Source: an uncultured Collinsella sp.
Lineage (GTDB): Bacteria; Actinomycetota; Coriobacteriia; Coriobacteriales; Coriobacteriaceae
Direction: 5' to 3'
NCBI GenBank assembly: GCA_900548265.1
Contig: URKG01000008.1
Span: forward strand, 17,716-81,715
Length of the DNA: 64,000 nucleotides
Shown one piece after another: positions 42,261 to 51,800 of this stretch (position 1 is its first letter; every line of letters starts with the position of its first letter). A program made the translations under genes and the position numbers. The notes under the pieces were generated by a model. The model was given only the letters and a program-made list of their open reading frames with translations. It was not told the DNA's origin and ran no database searches.

Positions 42261-42323
42261 AAAACAAAAACCACCACAAAGGGGACAGGCACCTTTGTGG
42301 TGGTTTCCCCTTGTGGTGGTTCC
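42261..42323 (-). terminator. Terminator or attenuator upstream of the kdpD-like gene
   Basis: Minus strand ACCACCACAAAGG - loop - CCTTTGTGGTGGT followed by TTTTGTTTTTG. A second copy of the left arm (AACCACCACAAGGGG) lies just upstream and could pair instead, giving two alternative structures. Only about 20 bases separate the T-run from the kinase start codon, so kinase expression probably depends on readthrough from kup. Confidence 0.6.
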
Positions 42324-42352
42324 AAGTGTAAAGCCTTTGCAACCTGCGGACG

Positions 42353-42547
42353 TTAGACAAACAGCACGTGCGCGAGCAGTGCGCACACGCACGCCGCGAC
42401 AAGCACCGTCACCACGATCGAAATCACGCGGTCGGCCATGTCCATGTTGGCCCGATTCGTAAAGAACCGATCTTCGGCAGCATCGGCGCGTATCTCACGC
42501 ACCAGCTCGGTCGCAAGATCGCAACCGTCAAGCACCTTTGCATCCAT
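42353..42547 (-). CDS. Small membrane protein between kup and the sensor kinase
   Basis: Protein of 64 residues: a polar, acidic N-terminal half (MDAKVLDGCDLATELVREI) and one hydrophobic helix at about 43-63 at the extreme C-terminus, so it is likely tail-anchored with the N-terminus inside. GGGAGGAAACC precedes the ATG. It lies 69 bp after kup and 113 bp before the kinase. A role as a small regulator or subunit for potassium transport, like KdpF, is only inferred from position. Confidence 0.65.
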   Translation of the reverse strand: MDAKVLDGCDLATELVREIRADAAEDRFFTNRANMDMADRVISIVVTVLVAACVCALLAHVLFV

Positions 42548-42616
42548 GGTTTCCTCCCAGGACTCAATCCCCGTCAATACAAGCCCGCCCGTTCGCAGAC
42601 AAACCTCGAGCTTCGA

Positions 42617-44644
42617 CTACGGCCGCTCGTTGGGAGCCAGGCGCTGCATCTTGTTCACGGCCTTGAACTTGGTGAACAGCGGCACGTACTCAAAGCTCAC
42701 GTTGGAGTTCTCCAGGCCGTACCAACGCGCGGGCGTGCCGGCGGCGCGGCGAATGATGTACTTGAGCGTGATGGCCGTACGCTCGCTGGGCTCCACATCG
42801 CTTTCGGGCGCCAGAAGCTTACGGATCAGGACGAACTTGAACGTGCCGATGTTACCCGGATCCTTGTAGACCGAGTAGTCATGCGTCTGCGGCGGCAGCT
42901 CGCCGGTGGCAGCCAGGTCCTGAACAACCTGACGCAGGTAGGCATTGACGCGCTGGTTGATCTTGTAGCCCAGGTACAGATGCACGCGGAACACGTAGTC
43001 GGTGCCGAACGTCTCGACCGAATAGGCAAAGGTGTGCGGTTCGTCCATAGTCTCGACATTCACAAACCACCAGGCGCGGGCGCGCTTGGGATGCTTGTCC
43101 AAAATCGAGTAGACGATGTCGCGGTCGATGTAGTCGGTATGGGTGTCCTTGGTCAGGTACACGACGTTGTCGCTCATGCGCTCGTAACGGTCGTCGTCGC
43201 GCAGGCGCTTGAGCTGCGGCAGGTAGCTGCGCAGCGGCAGCAGCGTAAACTGGCGCTGCTCGACCGCCGTGCCGTTGTACCAGCACACCATGATGCCCAT
43301 GATGAGCGCGGCCATGAGGATGGTGAAGTAGCCGCCGTGGAAGAACTTGGTGAGCGAGCTCACGAAGAAGAAGCCTTCGAGCAAAAGGAAGAAGGCCGCG
43401 AAGATCCACGGCGCGACCTTGAGCTTGCGCTCCTCGTGCAGGTAGAAGAAGAGCAGCAACGTGGTGCACATCATAGTCAGCGTAATGGCAAGGCCGTAGG
43501 CGGCTTCCATATGCGCCGAGTTCTGGAACAGCAGCACCACGATGACGCAGCCGACAAGCATGACGTTGTTGACCATGGGGATGTAGAGCTGGCCCTTGGT
43601 CTCGGCAGGGTAGAAGACCTGCATGTGCGGCATAAGGTCCAGACGGCTGGCCTCGGACACCAGCGAGAATGCGCCGGTGATGAGCGCCTGCGAGGCAATG
43701 ATGGCCGCGACGGTGGAAAGGCCGACGGCAAACGGGCGCAGGCCCGGGGCGAGCATCTGGTAGAACGGGTTGAGGTCGGCAATGCCCATGAGCTCGGGGT
43801 TGGCAGCGTTGTTCATAAGCCAAGCGCCCTGGCCCATATAGGAAAGCAGTAGGCAGCACTTAACGAACGGCCAGGTAGCGTAGATGTTGCCGCGGCCGAC
43901 GTGGCCCATGTCGGAGTAGAGCGCCTCGGCACCGGTGGTGGCGAGGAAGCAACTGCCCAGAATCATGATGCCCGCGTGGTTGTTGGGGCTCAGCAAAAAG
44001 GCGATACCGCGCACCGGGTTGAGGCACAGCAGCACGGCGGGGTGCTGGAAAACAAAGAAAAGACCCGTGCCGCCCAGGAACAGGAACCACAGCGTCATGA
44101 TGGGGCCAAAGGCGTGACCGATCTTGGCCGTACCGATGCGCTGTACCAAGAAGAGCACGATGATGATGGCGAGCGTAATGGCGACGACGCGGCCCTGGTC
44201 ATCGCCCAGCACGGCATGGACCGCCGGGATGGTGCGCAGGCCCTCGATGGCCGTGGTAACGGTAACGGCCGGCGTCAGGATGCCGTCGGCGAGCAGCGCG
44301 GCGCCACCCAGCATGGCGGGGATGATAAGCCACTTGCCGCAGCGCTTGACCAGGCTGTACAGGGCAAAGATGCCGCCCTCACCATGGTTATCGGCGCGCA
44401 GCGAGATGAGCACATACTTGATGGTGGTCAGCAACGTGACCGTCCACACGACAAGGGAGAGCGCGCCGAGCACGAACTCCTCCGTGACGCTTCCGATGCC
44501 GCCGTTGCCGGCAACGAGCGCCTTGGTTACATACATAGGGCTGGTGCCGATATCGCCGTACACCACGCCCAGCGTGACGAGCATCGCCGAGATGCTCACA
44601 GGAATCGCAGCGTGCGAAGCTGCCTCCTTGGCCTTTTGTTCCAT
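42617..44644 (-). CDS. kup: Potassium uptake protein Kup
   Basis: KUP/HAK-type proton-coupled potassium importer of 675 residues. Twelve membrane helices to about 460 and a soluble C-terminal domain. Signature segments: LGVVYGDIGTSPMY near the start, GEGGIFALYSL and ADGILTPAVTV; later GAWLMNN and HMEAAYGLAITLTM. GGAGG lies 10 bases before the start at 44644. It is transcribed towards the small membrane protein and the KdpD/KdpE-like pair, suggesting a potassium homeostasis unit. Confidence 0.95.
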   Translation of the reverse strand: MEQKAKEAASHAAIPVSISAMLVTLGVVYGDIGTSPMYVTKALVAGNGGIGSVTEEFVLGALSLVVWTVTLLTTIKYVLISLRADNHGEGGIFALYSLVKRCGKWLIIPAMLGGAALLADGILTPAVTVTTAIEGLRTIPAVHAVLGDDQGRVVAITLAIIIVLFLVQRIGTAKIGHAFGPIMTLWFLFLGGTGLFFVFQHPAVLLCLNPVRGIAFLLSPNNHAGIMILGSCFLATTGAEALYSDMGHVGRGNIYATWPFVKCCLLLSYMGQGAWLMNNAANPELMGIADLNPFYQMLAPGLRPFAVGLSTVAAIIASQALITGAFSLVSEASRLDLMPHMQVFYPAETKGQLYIPMVNNVMLVGCVIVVLLFQNSAHMEAAYGLAITLTMMCTTLLLFFYLHEERKLKVAPWIFAAFFLLLEGFFFVSSLTKFFHGGYFTILMAALIMGIMVCWYNGTAVEQRQFTLLPLRSYLPQLKRLRDDDRYERMSDNVVYLTKDTHTDYIDRDIVYSILDKHPKRARAWWFVNVETMDEPHTFAYSVETFGTDYVFRVHLYLGYKINQRVNAYLRQVVQDLAATGELPPQTHDYSVYKDPGNIGTFKFVLIRKLLAPESDVEPSERTAITLKYIIRRAAGTPARWYGLENSNVSFEYVPLFTKFKAVNKMQRLAPNERP

Positions 44645-44767
44645 AAGCCGGTTTCCTCCCAACTTTAATGTTCGAAGGAATTATAGGTAATCGGCCCATG
44701 TTTGAATGGCACTGTTTTCCCAGCTAGATAAACATTTATACGGCCTTTAAGCCACCTCGGCGATATG

Positions 44768-44802
44768 GAATGTGACAAAGGGACTGTCTCTTTGTCGCAT
44801 CC
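44768..44802. repeat. Family P palindrome, copy 5
   Basis: GAATGTGACAAAGGGAC - TGTCTCTTTGTCGCATCC. It ends 1 bp before the nitroreductase stop codon and lies upstream of kup. The stem mixes the GTGAC and GTCGC variants (a G-T pair). Confidence 0.7.
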
Positions 44803-44803
44803 G

Positions 44804-45673
44804 TCATTTTCCGAGCCAATTTTTGAACCACCACTCCATGGAGCGGCTCATCTCGGCCATAAAGGGACTCGTGTGCTTGCGGGTATAGATGTCCACGACG
44901 CGCTCCCCCACCACGCGGGCATGCGGACGGAACATCGCGTCCATCTCGGCTACCTGCGCGTCCATAGTCGCAGCATTGGCGCGGCAGTAGCGCTCCTCGT
45001 GCACCAGGTTCACCACGGGATGCGCAATGGCCGGACGCTCCTTACGGGGCGTGCCGATGATGAGCATCGACAGCGGCATGGTATACGGAGGCAGATCGAG
45101 CAGCTCGGCCACTTCCTCGGCATTCTCGACGATATCACCGATGTAGCAGCTCCCCAGGCCCAGGGCCTCGGCGGCGACCACGGCGTTTTGCGCAGCGATC
45201 ACGGCGTCCTGGGCCGCGATGGCAAAGTCACCCAAACCCGGTGCACGGCGGGGCGCCTTGCCCGTGCGCTCGACAAACTCGGGCTCAAAGCAGCCCACGT
45301 GCTCAAACAGATCGATCCACTTGGCATAGTCGACCACAAATATAAGTGCCCAGGACGCCTTGGCGATCATGGGCTGGTGGTCGCACAGGTCGGCCAGACG
45401 ATCCAGCGTAGCCTGCTCGCGAATGCTCACGATGGAATACATCATCATGGCGCCCGCCGACGGCGCGCGACTCGCCGCATGCAAAATTGCCGCCCGCTGC
45501 TCGTCGGTCACCGCCACGGGACGGTCGTCGTCATCACGCGCAAAGACACGCGTGGAGGAACGGTGCTCCAACGTGTCCAGCACCGCATTGCCCGTCGTCT
45601 CGACCGGATAGCCGCCCGCGTCCATGCCAGCGTCCACGTCACCCGCACTCGTCATACAAGCCCGTTCGTTCAT
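44804..45673 (-). CDS. Nitroreductase-family flavoprotein
   Basis: FMN-dependent oxidoreductase of 289 residues. HRSSTRVFA (about 37-45) begins the fold, with SRAPSAGAMMMYSI (FMN binding), a central QDAVIAAQNAVVAAEALGLGSCYIG helix and LIIGTPRKER. It reduces nitro groups, quinones or similar compounds with NAD(P)H. A C-terminal extension of about 60 residues (Trp-rich end MEWWFKNWLG) is longer than typical. A possible ribosome-binding GAGG lies just before the ATG. Confidence 0.88.
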   Translation of the reverse strand: MNERACMTSAGDVDAGMDAGGYPVETTGNAVLDTLEHRSSTRVFARDDDDRPVAVTDEQRAAILHAASRAPSAGAMMMYSIVSIREQATLDRLADLCDHQPMIAKASWALIFVVDYAKWIDLFEHVGCFEPEFVERTGKAPRRAPGLGDFAIAAQDAVIAAQNAVVAAEALGLGSCYIGDIVENAEEVAELLDLPPYTMPLSMLIIGTPRKERPAIAHPVVNLVHEERYCRANAATMDAQVAEMDAMFRPHARVVGERVVDIYTRKHTSPFMAEMSRSMEWWFKNWLGK

Positions 45674-45886
45674 CGCCTCATCCTCGCCAATTCTTTAAGA
45701 AGCCTTTACGTTTCCGTGTAATTCCCGTCCATTATCGCGCAGGTCGCCACTACATTGCGCCACACCGTCACACGTGCGCGTTAATATGGCTGGTTGTTGT
45801 GCGCAGACACCAATTGCAGCGCATATCTTGGTAACAATCGGGTAAACCCCCGCTTTCGTACGTTTTAGTTTGTGAGGAGTCTCAGC

Positions 45887-48187
45887 ATGTTCGCTGCCGC
45901 CATCTCGCTCGTCGGTCTTGCGGCGACCGTCTACCTTGTCTTGCGCGAGGCCAAGGCCATTCGCGCTCAGTCGGGCACCGTTGCCAAAAGCGCTCTTGGG
46001 TGGAGCGTCGCCTTCGGCCTGTTCCAGGTCTTTTTGACCGTCTGGGGCGCCATTGGCCTCGTCGCCCAAAACGAGCCGCTCGCCTTTGTGATGCTCATCC
46101 TGACCAATGCCATCCTCACCGGCTGCGCCTGGGCCAGTATCGCCCGCGACCGCATCGCCCCGCGCGTCTTTGCGTTCGCCTCGGCCGATGCGCCCGCCCC
46201 CACCGGCAAGCTCGCTCGTTTGCGCGGCGCCTTTGTGGGCAAACCGCTCGTCGCCGCCGTCCTGTGCCTGCTGCTCGCCGGCGTCTTTGCGCTGCTGGGC
46301 ATGGAGGTCTCGTCCAACCACGACTTTACCTGGGTCTACCCCCTGTGCATCCTGCTCGAGTGGGCCATCATCACCACGCTCATGGTCGGCCTGTTCTTCC
46401 TGTTCCAGCGCCACGGCGCAGCCCCCGCGGTCCTGGCCTTTGCCCTCTTTATCCTGGGCATTGCCGAGTTCTTCGTTATCACGTTTAAGTCCATGCCCAT
46501 CCAGCCGGGCGACCTTTCGGCCATCTCCACCGCCGCCGCGGTCGCCGGCACCGGCTACACCTTCTCCATCTCGCTGTTCTGCGTGCTGTCCATGGGCTTT
46601 ACCGCCATCGCCATGCTGCTATGCGAGTACGCCGGCCTGGTGGCACCGCACCGTCAGAAGGGCGCCGCCAACGCCAAGCGCATGCTGCTCACCAACCTGC
46701 TCGTGGCCGTGCTGTGCCTGGGCGGTGTGACCGCGCATGTTACGCTCATCGACTACTACAACACTCTCGGCATCACCGTCTACACCTGGCGTCCGCTCGA
46801 GAGCTACTGGCGCGAGGGCTACCTGCCCGCTTTCATTAGCGCAGCGCAGTCCATCAAGCCGCCCAAACCCGCCGACTACTCCGTCGACGATGCCAAGGCC
46901 ACGCTCAAAAAGTACGCCAAGGCCTACGACAAGTCCGACGCGGCCAAGAGCGACGAGCGCGCCGCCGCAAAGGAGCAGTTCGACAGCGAGAAGCCCACGG
47001 TCATCGCCATCATGAACGAGACGTTCTCGGATCTGTCGATCTACCAGAACATGCGCGCCGGCTACGAGGGTCCGCAGTACTTTAAGAGCCTGTCCAACTG
47101 CCTCAGCCGCGGCAAGCTCTACGTGAGCGCCTACGGCGGCGGCACCGCCAATACCGAGTTTGAGTTTATGACCGGCAACTCCATGGCCAACCTGGGCTCG
47201 GGCGTGTACCCCTACACCATCTACAACATGGAAACGACCGGGAACCTGGCAGAGCAGTTCAAATCGCTCGGCTATTCCACCACGGCTATGCACCCCAATC
47301 ACGCAACCAACTGGAACCGCGAGAACGTCTACAAGGACTTTGGCTTTGACCAGTTCCTGTCCATCAACGATTTCCAGGGAGCCGACACCTTGCGCGGCAT
47401 GGTGACCGACCAGGCTACCTACGACAAGATTCTTGAGCTGCTCGACCAGAACGCCGATCCGCAGTTTATCTTCGACGTGACCATGCAGAACCACTCGGGC
47501 TACGATACGGGCCTGCTGCCGGTCGACAAGCAGATGCACCTGAATATCGACACGACCGACCTGGACGCCAAAACCGTCGAGGACGGCACGCTCTCCGATG
47601 TCGACGAGTATGTCTCGTGCATCGAGCAGTCCGACCAGGCGCTTCGCTACTTCCTCAACGCCCTGAGCAAGCTCGACCGCAAGGTGGTCGTGGTGTTCTG
47701 GGGCGACCACCAGCCGTTCTTCCCGTCCAAGTTCAACGACAAGTGGTTTACCGGCGAAGACGACGCCACGCACCAGGAGCGTCTGTGGCAGACCGACTAC
47801 ATCATCTGGGCCAACTACGACGTTGCCGGCTGCGACCAGACAAGCGAGGTCGACGACCTGTCCACCAACTACCTGTCCACGCAGCTTATGCAGCTGATCG
47901 GCGCACCGCTGACCGACTACCAGAAGGCGCACATGACGCTGCGCGAGTCGCTGCCCGCCATCAACTCGGTGGGCTACGAGGACGCCAGCCTGCGCTGGGC
48001 GCTCTCCTCCAACGTCACCGGTGACGACGCCGAAGCCGCAGCCGCCACCAAGGCGCGCGAGGATTACGCCAAGATGCAGTACTACGAGATGTTCCGCGAC
48101 GGCAAGAACGTGTACACCGAGCACTTCCAGACCGAGGCCAACGAAACCGACCCCAACCTGGCGCCGGGTACGACCAAGATCAAGTAG
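45887..48187 (+). CDS. LTA synthase-family phosphoglycerol transferase
   Basis: Membrane enzyme of 766 residues with the LtaS layout: about eight N-terminal helices (to about residue 300) and an extracellular sulfatase-fold domain. Metal and catalytic sites: NETFSDLS (Glu), GGGTANTEFEFMTGN (nucleophile Thr) and WGDHQPFF (Asp-His). It should transfer glycerol-phosphate or a similar head group onto a glycolipid or cell-wall glycan outside the cell. A charged linker sits around 335-365. GAGGAG precedes the start at 45887. No other LTA pathway gene is adjacent. Confidence 0.9.
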   Translation: MFAAAISLVGLAATVYLVLREAKAIRAQSGTVAKSALGWSVAFGLFQVFLTVWGAIGLVAQNEPLAFVMLILTNAILTGCAWASIARDRIAPRVFAFASADAPAPTGKLARLRGAFVGKPLVAAVLCLLLAGVFALLGMEVSSNHDFTWVYPLCILLEWAIITTLMVGLFFLFQRHGAAPAVLAFALFILGIAEFFVITFKSMPIQPGDLSAISTAAAVAGTGYTFSISLFCVLSMGFTAIAMLLCEYAGLVAPHRQKGAANAKRMLLTNLLVAVLCLGGVTAHVTLIDYYNTLGITVYTWRPLESYWREGYLPAFISAAQSIKPPKPADYSVDDAKATLKKYAKAYDKSDAAKSDERAAAKEQFDSEKPTVIAIMNETFSDLSIYQNMRAGYEGPQYFKSLSNCLSRGKLYVSAYGGGTANTEFEFMTGNSMANLGSGVYPYTIYNMETTGNLAEQFKSLGYSTTAMHPNHATNWNRENVYKDFGFDQFLSINDFQGADTLRGMVTDQATYDKILELLDQNADPQFIFDVTMQNHSGYDTGLLPVDKQMHLNIDTTDLDAKTVEDGTLSDVDEYVSCIEQSDQALRYFLNALSKLDRKVVVVFWGDHQPFFPSKFNDKWFTGEDDATHQERLWQTDYIIWANYDVAGCDQTSEVDDLSTNYLSTQLMQLIGAPLTDYQKAHMTLRESLPAINSVGYEDASLRWALSSNVTGDDAEAAAATKAREDYAKMQYYEMFRDGKNVYTEHFQTEANETDPNLAPGTTKIK

Positions 48188-48207
48188 CAGCGCGTCTTAA
48201 CTGGTTC

Positions 48208-48336
48208 GTCTGCCCGGCGACGCGGAACGTAAGGTTCCCTGCTCGGTCAGTCCTGCGCAAGACGAAGGCCACATTAAGTGGCCTTCTTTGCGTGCGGAAC
48301 TCGCGATGAACCTTATATGCCTCCGCCTGGACAGAC
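48208..48336 (+). repeat. Family G structured 3' element, copy 1 (after LTA synthase-like gene)
   Basis: A conserved 72-base core contains the hairpin GAAGGCCAC - ATTAA - GTGGCCTTC followed by TTT. The core is enclosed by the outer stem TAAGGTTC / GAACCTTA. Copy 2 at 53584 has the same core on the opposite strand, but its outer arms are different and also complementary. A further GAAGGCCACGTTATGTGGCCTTC hairpin lies at 48393-48415. Likely terminates the LTA-synthase-like transcript. Confidence 0.65.
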
Positions 48337-48423
48337 TCCCTGATGTTGGGGCGTGGCTTGTCTTGGGTGTATCGCCGAACATATATAAGTTGAAGGCCAC
48401 GTTATGTGGCCTTCTTTGTTTGC

Positions 48424-48777
48424 GGAAAGTGTGTCCCGGAATTCTTGTCTGGAATGGGATGCAGTTTCCACTTGGGACCCGATTGGGAAAGTGTGTCCCA
48501 CTATTCAGCTGGATTCCGGGATGTATTTTCCGGTTGAGGCTCGTTGGGAAAGTGCGTCCCACTTTGGGGGCTGATTCTGGGACGTGGTTTCCGGTTGGCT
48601 CTCATTGGGAAAGTTCATCCCATTTCTCGGCCTAATTATGGGACGCAGTTTCCCGTTGAGGACCCTTTGGGAAAGTGCGTCCCGGTCTGGGCGCTCAAAC
48701 TGGGATGGATTTTCCGGATGAGGGCTTGACGGAAAATGTGTCCCGTTCCGGGCGCTAATTGTGGGATGCAGTTTCCG
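48424..48777. repeat. Family H palindrome array 2 (six units)
   Basis: Units start at 48424, 48485, 48546, 48607, 48669 and 48731, a period of 61-62. Each is left arm (type GGGAAAGTGCGTCCCA), variable loop of 13-16 bases, right arm (type TGGGACGCAGTTTCC) and a 13-16-base linker. Fills the gap between the family G element and the terminator of the FG-GAP gene. Confidence 0.85.
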
Positions 48778-48802
48778 CTTGCGGAGTCTCCACTCAACAG
48801 AA

Positions 48803-48836
48803 AACCCGGGTGGCCTGTTTTTTGGCTACCCGGGTT
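48803..48836 (-). terminator. Terminator after the FG-GAP surface protein gene
   Basis: AACCCGGGT / ACCCGGGTT hairpin with T-runs on both sides, so it can work in either direction. It lies 30 bp after the stop codon at 48866. Confidence 0.8.
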
Positions 48837-48865
48837 TTTGGGTTGTCGATATGTTCGACTGGCTA

Positions 48866-51800
48866 CTAGTGGGTCTTGCGGCGCTTGATCAGCATGATGA
48901 GGGCTATCACTACGAGCGTTGCTCCCGCTGCTGCTGCGGTGGCGACTAGGGCGAATGTTTGGTCGCCGGTGTTTGCGAGGTTCTTCGCTGTGGTCGTAGT
49001 CTTGACCTTGGTGTCGGTCTTAGCTCCGTTGTCGGACTTGGGCTTGTCCGGGTTCGTCGGGGTCTCAGGAGTCTCGGGGTCCTTTGAGCCTTCGGAATCG
49101 GTTGGGCCGGCGGTGTTTACCAGCGTATGGTCCAGGAACTTCTTGGCGCCCGCACTTGCCTGTGAGAACAGGCGGCGCGTGCGGATCGGGGTGGCGTTCA
49201 CCGTTGTGGGCGCCGTCTCCTCGGCCTCGATATTCACGAGCGTCGTGCCGGTGTCGAGGCCCACGTCGTTGTATCCCACGTGGCAGTAATACTGCGCACC
49301 GTCATCGTCTGCGGTCAGGTCAATCTCGAGCTTTGAGGCCGTTCCAGCCGCGAGGTTGCCATCGGCACCCACGAGCTTAAACTCTGTCTCGCCGCGGCCC
49401 TTGCGGTACCACATATAGGTCGGTGCCAGCCCTGTTTCGCTATCGTCGGCACCGAGTTGCTTCACATGGCCAATCGCCGAGAGCGTCAGGTGGCTTCCCG
49501 CCGCGCGCTCAACCGAAGAGTCGTATCCAAGATCCGACCCCTCCGCAGCATCCGCCGCAGGTCTGCTCACGGTCATCGTCATGCCATCGGGCATGGTCTT
49601 GACCGTGATGATTGCCGAGCGAATACCTGTTTCGGTCGTGGATCCATTCTTAACGGCGGCGATGGCGAATCGATACTCCGTATTGGGCTGCAGCCCATCC
49701 CACTTGAGCGAGGTCTGCGTGTTGTCGGCAATCTTCCAGCTATTGACGACCGCATCCGCCGCATTGCTCTGCAGCATGCCCACGCCGTAGCTAAAGCCAC
49801 TCTTGTTTGCGAGTACATCGTCCCAGCTAAACGTAACGCTGGTCGAATCGACGGCGTTTGCCGTAAAGCCCGTCACGGCCGGCGCGTCGGGCATCTCGAC
49901 GTCCTTAACGTCATAGCCCACGATCCAGAACTGGTCGGTGTCCTTGGTGCCGAGCTTGTCGCCCGAGTCTGCCTCGAACTTGTCGACATCCACCGCGTTG
50001 ACGCCCAGACGCCACACAAAACCGTACTTGCCCTGCGCGGCCTCGGGCAGGTTGTCGACGGTGCCGCCGTATTCGGTCGATTCACTCGAGGAGTTACCCG
50101 TAGTAAAGCCGGCGTTGGCACCAAAGCACAGGCCGCCAAACAACTCGTGCTTTGCGAGCTTCGCGCCCATGACAACGCTGCCGTTCAGCGTCAAGCCGAG
50201 CTCGAGCTCCTGCTCCTTGCCCTCCTCGACTTCGATGGTCTGCTCAATGCTCGCCCCCGACTGCGCGGCGGCGCCGTTAAACCCATCGTGCGTGTAGGCG
50301 CGCGTTACGCCAGGCTTGCCCAGGCCAAAGGAATCCCCAACGGGAGTCTCGCCGTTGAGCGTCGTTTGATAGGTTCCGGGTTCTCCCGACCGGTTGGTCA
50401 AAAAGTAGCTGAGCGGCGTCATATTGTGCTGTTTGGCAATGCGGTCATAGGCCTCGACATTAACGACCGAGGTCTGCGCGCCGAGCGACACAGGCGCCGC
50501 CATCACGCCCTTGCCACCAGTTTCCTCATTTTCGATCTCATACTCGTAATAGACCATCGGAATCGTGTAGAGCACGGCCTTGTCACCCTCGCCGGCATGC
50601 GACTCATAGCTTACGCTTGCGCTGACCGTGCGCTCGCTCCGGTAGTCATAGCATCCCTCGGCGGCAAAATCGACTGAAGCATTCATCGCGACCAGGGGCG
50701 GACCGGTCTGCACCTCGACGGCAACGCCCAACTCGGCGCCAATGGTATAGCCCTGGGATGTCCCCGTGCCCTTTTCCTCTCCGTATGACGTGCCGCCCAA
50801 CACCAGATAGCCGTATGCCTGCTCCAGATCCTCAACATAGGGCGCATCCTGCAGCACGGCAAGCACGCGCGGGTTGGTATAGACCTTGTAGCGGTCCTTG
50901 TACGTGATCTTGACGCTGTCGTTGTCGACATCGGGCAGCGCGAGCGAGATAAATGTGCCGTAGGTAGTGCCGCGACGGTTGCTCTCGCTAATCACCTGCT
51001 CCTCGCCGCGGCGCACCTTTCCGTTCTCGTCGAGCGAAAAATGCGAGGCGGTCATCCAATAGTAGTCATCGTTCTTGCGCAGGTCCTCGTCGCGGTGCTT
51101 GCCCACCACGGCGATAAAGCTCTCGTTATAGCGGTCCGAACCCGAGACGCTGCCCGCCTTGACGTCGCTGATCCACACCTGTTCTATACCCTTGTGGTCA
51201 TGCTTGTTGCTGCTGTTGTATTGCTGACCGCTCATGCTCATGGTTCCGACCATGGACCCCAAGCCCTGAGCCCCGCTCTGTGCCGTGTTGCAGGCAAAGT
51301 CGCGGAACACATCGCCGCCCACGAGCACCTCGTCAACCGCCAGCTGCTCGGACAGGCCGTCAAGGTTGGCAGTGGCAAGGGCAATAGGCGCCAAGGTGCA
51401 CGGATAGCGCTTATCCTGAGCGCTATCCTTCCATGCGCTGTTGGGCGCATGCATCAGCCCATAGGAGGCGAGGAGCCCGTCTCTGTATTCCTTACAATCG
51501 GAAAGCTTGAACTCGCCAGACTCCGAGTCAAAATACGCGTAGCGGTACAGCGCGCCGTACAGCCCCTTGCTGCCGTCAGAAGCGCCGTAATCAAAAGCGC
51601 TGCGTTGCCAGTCATAGCCCGCAAGAATAAGGCCCGTGACGGTTTCACCCGTCTTCTTTCCTTCTTCATCGTAGGCGGCAAACGTGCCGAACGTCGCATT
51701 CGCAGCGACCATGGTCTTGCCGTTCGCGGAGAGGGAGATTGCGCCCGCGTCGCCCAGAGCATCGACATGGACGAGCGCACCCTTGGATACATCCCACGAA

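Noticed and set aside
44645..44767. c-di-AMP (ydaO-type) riboswitch upstream of kup
   Set aside because: The leader before kup is short and lacks recognisable conserved blocks of that riboswitch.
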